The position numbers and the translations under genes were made by a program. Shown here piece by piece: positions 5,000 through 8,157 of a stretch of 8,157 nt of DNA. Under the pieces are notes generated by a model. The model did not search any database and was not told the origin of the DNA. It worked only from the letters and a program-made list of their open reading frames with translations. The first letter of the stretch is position 1. The number at the start of each line of letters is the position of its first letter. Location: NCBI GenBank assembly GCA_017621905.1, contig JAGASC010000039.1, positions 1 through 8,157 of the forward strand, written 5' to 3'. Source of the DNA: Roseburia sp. Its GTDB lineage: Bacteria; Bacillota; Clostridia; Lachnospirales; Lachnospiraceae.

Positions 5000-5872
5000 A
5001 TGAAAGTTGGCGTTATTGGCGCAGGAACCATGGGACAGGGCATTGCAAAAGCATTTGCTCAGGTAGAAGGATATGAAGTTGCACTTTGCGATATCAAGCA
5101 GGAGTGGGCTGAGAACGGAAAAGCAAAAATCGTAAAAGGTTACAGCAAGCTGGTAGAAAAAGGAAAAATGACCCAGGAAGCTGTTGATGCAATCGTTGCA
5201 AAAATTACACCGGGCTTAAAAGAAGACATCTGTGCAGATTGTGACTTAATCGTAGAAGCTGCATTCGAGAACATGGAAGTAAAAAAGACCACATTTGCAG
5301 AGTTAGACAAGATCGCAAAACCAGAGTGTATCTTTGCATCTAACACATCCAGCCTTTCCATCACAGAAATCGGAAACGGCCTTACACGTCCAATGATCGG
5401 TATGCATTTCTTCAACCCTGCAGACCGTATGAAACTGGTTGAGGTAATCGCAGGCGTAAACACACCGGTAGAGACCGTAGATGCAATTAAGAAGATTTCC
5501 GAAGAAATCGGCAAGACCCCGGTACAGGTAAATGAAGCAGCAGGATTCGTTGTAAACCGTATCTTAATCCCAATGATCAACGAAGCAGCATTCATCAAAA
5601 TGGAAGGTGTATCTGACATCGTAGGTATCGATTCCGCTATGAAACTTGGTGCAAACCATCCAATGGGACCCCTGGAGTTAGGAGATTTCGTTGGACTTGA
5701 CATCTGCCTTGCAATCATGGATGTACTTTACAATGAGACCGGCGACAGCAAATATCGTGCATGCCCATTGATCCGTAAAATGGTTCGTGGCGGCAACCTT
5801 GGCGTTAAGAGCGGAAAAGGATTCTACGTATATAACGCAGACCGCACAAAAACACCGGTGGATGCTCAGTAA
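5000..5872 (+). CDS. hbd: 3-hydroxybutyryl-CoA dehydrogenase
   Basis: Hbd reduces acetoacetyl-CoA to (S)-3-hydroxybutyryl-CoA in the cytoplasm, re-oxidising NADH during butyrate formation. The 290-residue protein has an N-terminal Rossmann fold beginning at once with KVGVIGAGTMGQG (glycines 7, 9 and 12). An aspartate ends the second strand (D31), which favours NAD(H) over NADP(H). The catalytic region shows SNTSSLS (114-120), the histidine in GMHFFNP (H136) paired with E148 in KLVEVI, and the asparagine in GFVVNR (N186). The C-terminal dimer domain has NHPMGPLELGDFVGLD (219-234) and closes with KSGKGFYVY. The ATG at 5000 is preferred because AGGAGG lies 8 bases upstream and the Rossmann motif needs no longer N-terminus. 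It follows thl after 186 bases; bcd begins 45 bases after its stop, so hbd to etfA form one close-packed unit. Confidence 0.96.
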   Translation: MKVGVIGAGTMGQGIAKAFAQVEGYEVALCDIKQEWAENGKAKIVKGYSKLVEKGKMTQEAVDAIVAKITPGLKEDICADCDLIVEAAFENMEVKKTTFAELDKIAKPECIFASNTSSLSITEIGNGLTRPMIGMHFFNPADRMKLVEVIAGVNTPVETVDAIKKISEEIGKTPVQVNEAAGFVVNRILIPMINEAAFIKMEGVSDIVGIDSAMKLGANHPMGPLELGDFVGLDICLAIMDVLYNETGDSKYRACPLIRKMVRGGNLGVKSGKGFYVYNADRTKTPVDAQ

Positions 5873-5917
5873 TTTAATTATATTTTCGTAAACATATAAC
5901 ATGGAGGAAAACATAAC

Positions 5918-7072
5918 ATGGATTTCGGTTTAGACAAGAAACATGAAATGGCGCGTTCCCTGTTCAGAGAATTCGCCGAAACAGAAGTAAAACCTCTGGC
6001 TCAGGAAGTTGACGAGACAGAAGAATTCCCAATGGAGACCGTAAAAAAGATGGCAAAAGCAGGTTTCATGGGAATCCCGGTACCAAAGGAGTACGGCGGA
6101 CAGGGCTGTGATCCGCTTACATACATCATGTGCGTAGAAGAGCTCTCAAAAGTATGCGGCACGACAGGCGTAATCGTATCTGCACATACCTCTCTTTGCA
6201 TCGACCCGATCTTAACCTACGGAACCGAAGAGCAGAAGCAGAAATACGTTCGTCCATTAGCAACCGGCGAGAAAATCGGTGCATTCGCATTGACCGAGCC
6301 GGGCGCAGGAACTGACGCGCAGGGCGCACAGACCAAAGCTGTATTAGACGGCGACGAGTGGGTATTAAATGGATCCAAATGCTTCATCACCAACGGTAAA
6401 GTAGCAGACGTATACATTGTAATCGCTATCACCAGCATTACCGAAGACAAAAAGGGCAGAAAGAAGAAAAACTTCTCTGCATTCATCGTAGACAAAGGAG
6501 CTCCTGGCTTCTCCTTCGGAACCAAAGAAAAGAAAATGGGTATCCGTGGATCCTCTACTTACGAATTAATTTTCGAAGATTGCAGAATCCCGAAAGAGAA
6601 CATCTTAGGACCGGAAGGAAAAGGCTTCCCAATCGCAATGCATACACTTGACGGCGGACGTATCGGTATTGCAGCACAGGCACTTGGAATCGCAGAAGGT
6701 GCATTGGAGAGAACTATCGCATATACCAAAGAAAGAAAACAGTTCGGACGTTCCATCGCAGCACAGCAGAACACCCAGTTCAAACTGGCTGACATGGCAG
6801 CCAGAATCGAAGCAGCACAGCTTTTAGTATACAAAGCAGCAGTTGCAAAAGCAACCCAGAAAGTATACTCCGTAGAAGCAGCAAAAGCAAAATTATTTGC
6901 AGCAGAGACTGCTATGGCAGTTACCACAGAAGCAGTACAGCTTTTCGGCGGATACGGCTACATCAGAGAATACGATGTAGAGCGTATGATGCGCGATGCT
7001 AAGATCACAGAGATTTACGAAGGAACCAGCGAGGTTCAGAGAATGGTAATCTCCGGCGCGTTACTGAAATAA
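5918..7072 (+). CDS. bcd: Butyryl-CoA dehydrogenase (acyl-CoA dehydrogenase family)
   Basis: Bcd is the FAD enzyme that reduces crotonyl-CoA to butyryl-CoA; with EtfAB it forms a bifurcating complex in which NADH reduces both crotonyl-CoA and ferredoxin. The protein has 384 residues, normal for the short-chain acyl-CoA dehydrogenase family. Visible elements are the N-terminal helical domain (1-115), the beta domain with FALTEPGAGTDAQG (123-136) and KCFITNG (154-160), the GIRGSSTYELIFEDCRIP stretch (208-225), the helical domain with RKQFGRSIAAQQ (273-284) and QLFGGYGYIREYDVERMMRD (341-360), and the catalytic glutamate in IYEGTSE (E368). GGAGG (5903-5907), 10 bases before the ATG, supports the start. 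etfB follows after 36 bases and etfA after that, the conserved neighbourhood of bifurcating Bcd, which separates it from ordinary fatty-acid-oxidising relatives. Confidence 0.95.
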   Translation: MDFGLDKKHEMARSLFREFAETEVKPLAQEVDETEEFPMETVKKMAKAGFMGIPVPKEYGGQGCDPLTYIMCVEELSKVCGTTGVIVSAHTSLCIDPILTYGTEEQKQKYVRPLATGEKIGAFALTEPGAGTDAQGAQTKAVLDGDEWVLNGSKCFITNGKVADVYIVIAITSITEDKKGRKKKNFSAFIVDKGAPGFSFGTKEKKMGIRGSSTYELIFEDCRIPKENILGPEGKGFPIAMHTLDGGRIGIAAQALGIAEGALERTIAYTKERKQFGRSIAAQQNTQFKLADMAARIEAAQLLVYKAAVAKATQKVYSVEAAKAKLFAAETAMAVTTEAVQLFGGYGYIREYDVERMMRDAKITEIYEGTSEVQRMVISGALLK

Positions 7073-7108
7073 TCATATATTAAATAAAAAATAAGGAGTG
7101 ACAATACC

Positions 7109-7894
7109 GTGAAAATCGTTGTATGTATTAAACAGGTACCAGATACCAAGGGCGGCGTTAAATTTAACCCGGACGGTACACTGGATAGAGCAGGAATGCT
7201 TGCTATCATGAACCCGGATGATAAAGCGGGCTTAGAAGCAGCACTTAGAATCAAAGAAGAAACAGGCGCAGAAGTAACCGTACTTACCATGGGACTTCCA
7301 AAGGCAGACGATGTACTCCGCGAGGCAATGGCAATGGGCGCAGACAATGCAATCCTTGTAACCGACAGAGTATTAGGCGGAGCTGACACATGGGCAACCT
7401 CCACCACCATCGCCGGAGCACTCAGAAACATCGACTACGACTTAATCATCACAGGCCGTCAGGCAATCGATGGAGATACCGCACAGGTTGGACCACAGAT
7501 CGCAGAGCATCTGGGAATCCCTGTAATCTCCTACGCAGAAGCTATCAAAGTAGAAGGCGACACTGTAGTAGTAAAGAGACAGTACGAAGACAGATACCAT
7601 GAACTCAAAGCAAAAATGCCTTGTCTGGTAACCGCACTTTCCGAGCTGAATGTTCCTCGTTACATGACACCGGGCGGAATCTTCGATGCATACGACAAAG
7701 AAGTGACCGTATGGGGCAGAGCAGACTTAAAAGATGTAGACGATTCTGACCTTGGACTGAAAGGTTCACCGACCAAAATCGCAAAAGCATCCGATAAAGT
7801 ACGCAAGGGTGCAGGCGAGATGTTTGTACTTGACACTGCAGAAGATGCTGTAGCATACATCATGGGCAAATTAAAAGAGAAACATGTCATCTAA
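7109..7894 (+). CDS. etfB: Electron transfer flavoprotein subunit beta, bifurcating type
   Basis: EtfB forms with EtfA the flavoprotein that takes electrons from NADH and splits them between Bcd and ferredoxin. The 261-residue protein starts MKIVVCIKQVPDT, typical of the family, and carries IITGRQAIDGDTAQVGPQ (113-130), the flavin/nucleotide-binding signature seen in clostridial bifurcating EtfB, followed by LSELNVPRYMTPGGI (178-192) and the GSPTKI segment (219-224). The length matches clostridial EtfB (about 260). The start is GTG at 7109, chosen because AAGGAG (7093-7098) lies 10 bases upstream and homologues begin at exactly this KIVV segment. It sits 36 bases after bcd and 27 bases before the etfA ATG, so joint translation of the three complex partners is likely. 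Electron bifurcation itself is inferred from family and gene context. Confidence 0.95.
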   Translation: MKIVVCIKQVPDTKGGVKFNPDGTLDRAGMLAIMNPDDKAGLEAALRIKEETGAEVTVLTMGLPKADDVLREAMAMGADNAILVTDRVLGGADTWATSTTIAGALRNIDYDLIITGRQAIDGDTAQVGPQIAEHLGIPVISYAEAIKVEGDTVVVKRQYEDRYHELKAKMPCLVTALSELNVPRYMTPGGIFDAYDKEVTVWGRADLKDVDDSDLGLKGSPTKIAKASDKVRKGAGEMFVLDTAEDAVAYIMGKLKEKHVI

Positions 7895-7921
7895 TAAATA
7901 AAAGGAAAAGTGGTGAAAAAA

Positions 7922-8157
7922 ATGGCTTTAGAAGAATACAAGGGCGTATATATATACGCACAGCAGGTTGATAATAAATTAAGCAGCATTGCATTCGAAC
8001 TGATCGGCAAAGCAAAAGATCTGGCAAAAGATCTTGACACCGACGTAACCGCAGTGCTTCTTGGACATAATGTAAAAGGTCTTGCAGACGAGCTGGGAGA
8101 GTACGGCGCAGATAAAGTTATCGTTGTAGACGATCCTGCATTGGAGACCTATATGAC
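7922..8157 (+). CDS. etfA: Electron transfer flavoprotein subunit alpha, N-terminal part (3' end outside window)
   Basis: This frame stays open to the window end and gives 78 residues beginning MALEEYKGVYIYAQQVD, then SSIAFELIGKAKDLAKDL and a TAVLLGHNV stretch, the N-terminal nucleotide-binding-like domain of EtfA. EtfA carries the second FAD, which shuttles electrons to Bcd. There is no N-terminal ferredoxin-like cysteine domain, as found in some EtfA variants. The start is not certain: ATG 7922 fits the usual family N-terminus (M-x-L-x-x-Y-K-G), but its distance from AAGGA (7902-7906) is 15 bases. In-frame GTG codons at 7910 and 7913 are 3 and 6 bases from it, so a three- or four-residue longer form starting at GTG is possible. 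It is the last gene of the visible operon; about three quarters of it lies outside. Confidence 0.93.
   Translation, partial: MALEEYKGVYIYAQQVDNKLSSIAFELIGKAKDLAKDLDTDVTAVLLGHNVKGLADELGEYGADKVIVVDDPALETYM

Noticed and set aside
6126..6329. Overlapping frames on both strands within bcd (and similar ones within thl, hbd and etfB)
   Set aside because: They are shadows of strongly conserved coding sequence, without ribosome-binding sites or recognisable protein features.

Overview
The window looks like a chromosomal segment of a butyrate-forming anaerobe of the Clostridia (Bacillota), most likely a Lachnospiraceae gut bacterium. The basis is protein style and the layout of a central butyryl-CoA gene set; no rRNA or other marker is present, so the genus is not assigned. 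All genes lie on the + strand.

Left part (1-1882): the 3' end of carB, the carbamoyl-phosphate synthase large chain, encoding its allosteric methylglyoxal-synthase-like domain. After a small hairpin comes a full-length MalY/PatB-type PLP enzyme gene that is interrupted by one in-frame TGA (926-928) where the family has tryptophan.

Middle (1883-3628): a good sigma-A-type promoter (1909-1937) drives a secreted cell-wall hydrolase with signal peptide, long coiled coil and C-terminal SleB/CwlJ-like domain (1989-3143). Then follow 485 bases without a convincing gene. They hold a perfect 12-bp hairpin, a promoter with extended -10 (3432-3460), two palindromes that fit the clostridial Rex (NADH/NAD+ sensor) operator and lie on either side of that promoter, and a roughly 160-nt leader that can fold into a closed multi-stem structure containing a terminator-like hairpin with a T6 tract.

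Right part (3629-8157): thl - hbd - bcd - etfB - etfA (etfA cut by the window end). Thiolase joins two acetyl-CoA, Hbd reduces acetoacetyl-CoA with NADH, and Bcd with EtfAB reduces crotonyl-CoA to butyryl-CoA, which in this type of complex is coupled to ferredoxin reduction by flavin-based electron bifurcation. The dehydratase (crotonase, crt) that should act between Hbd and Bcd is not in the window. The thl-hbd gap contains a terminator-like GC hairpin, an isolated perfect -35 hexamer and a 14-bp duplicate of the hbd ribosome-binding region, which suggests the gap has been rearranged and that thl may be expressed differently from the downstream genes.

No mobile element, CRISPR array, tRNA or rRNA was seen. 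The items most worth checking are the two Rex-like operators, the structured thl leader, the crt-less operon with its duplicated ribosome-binding region, and the nonsense codon in malY.
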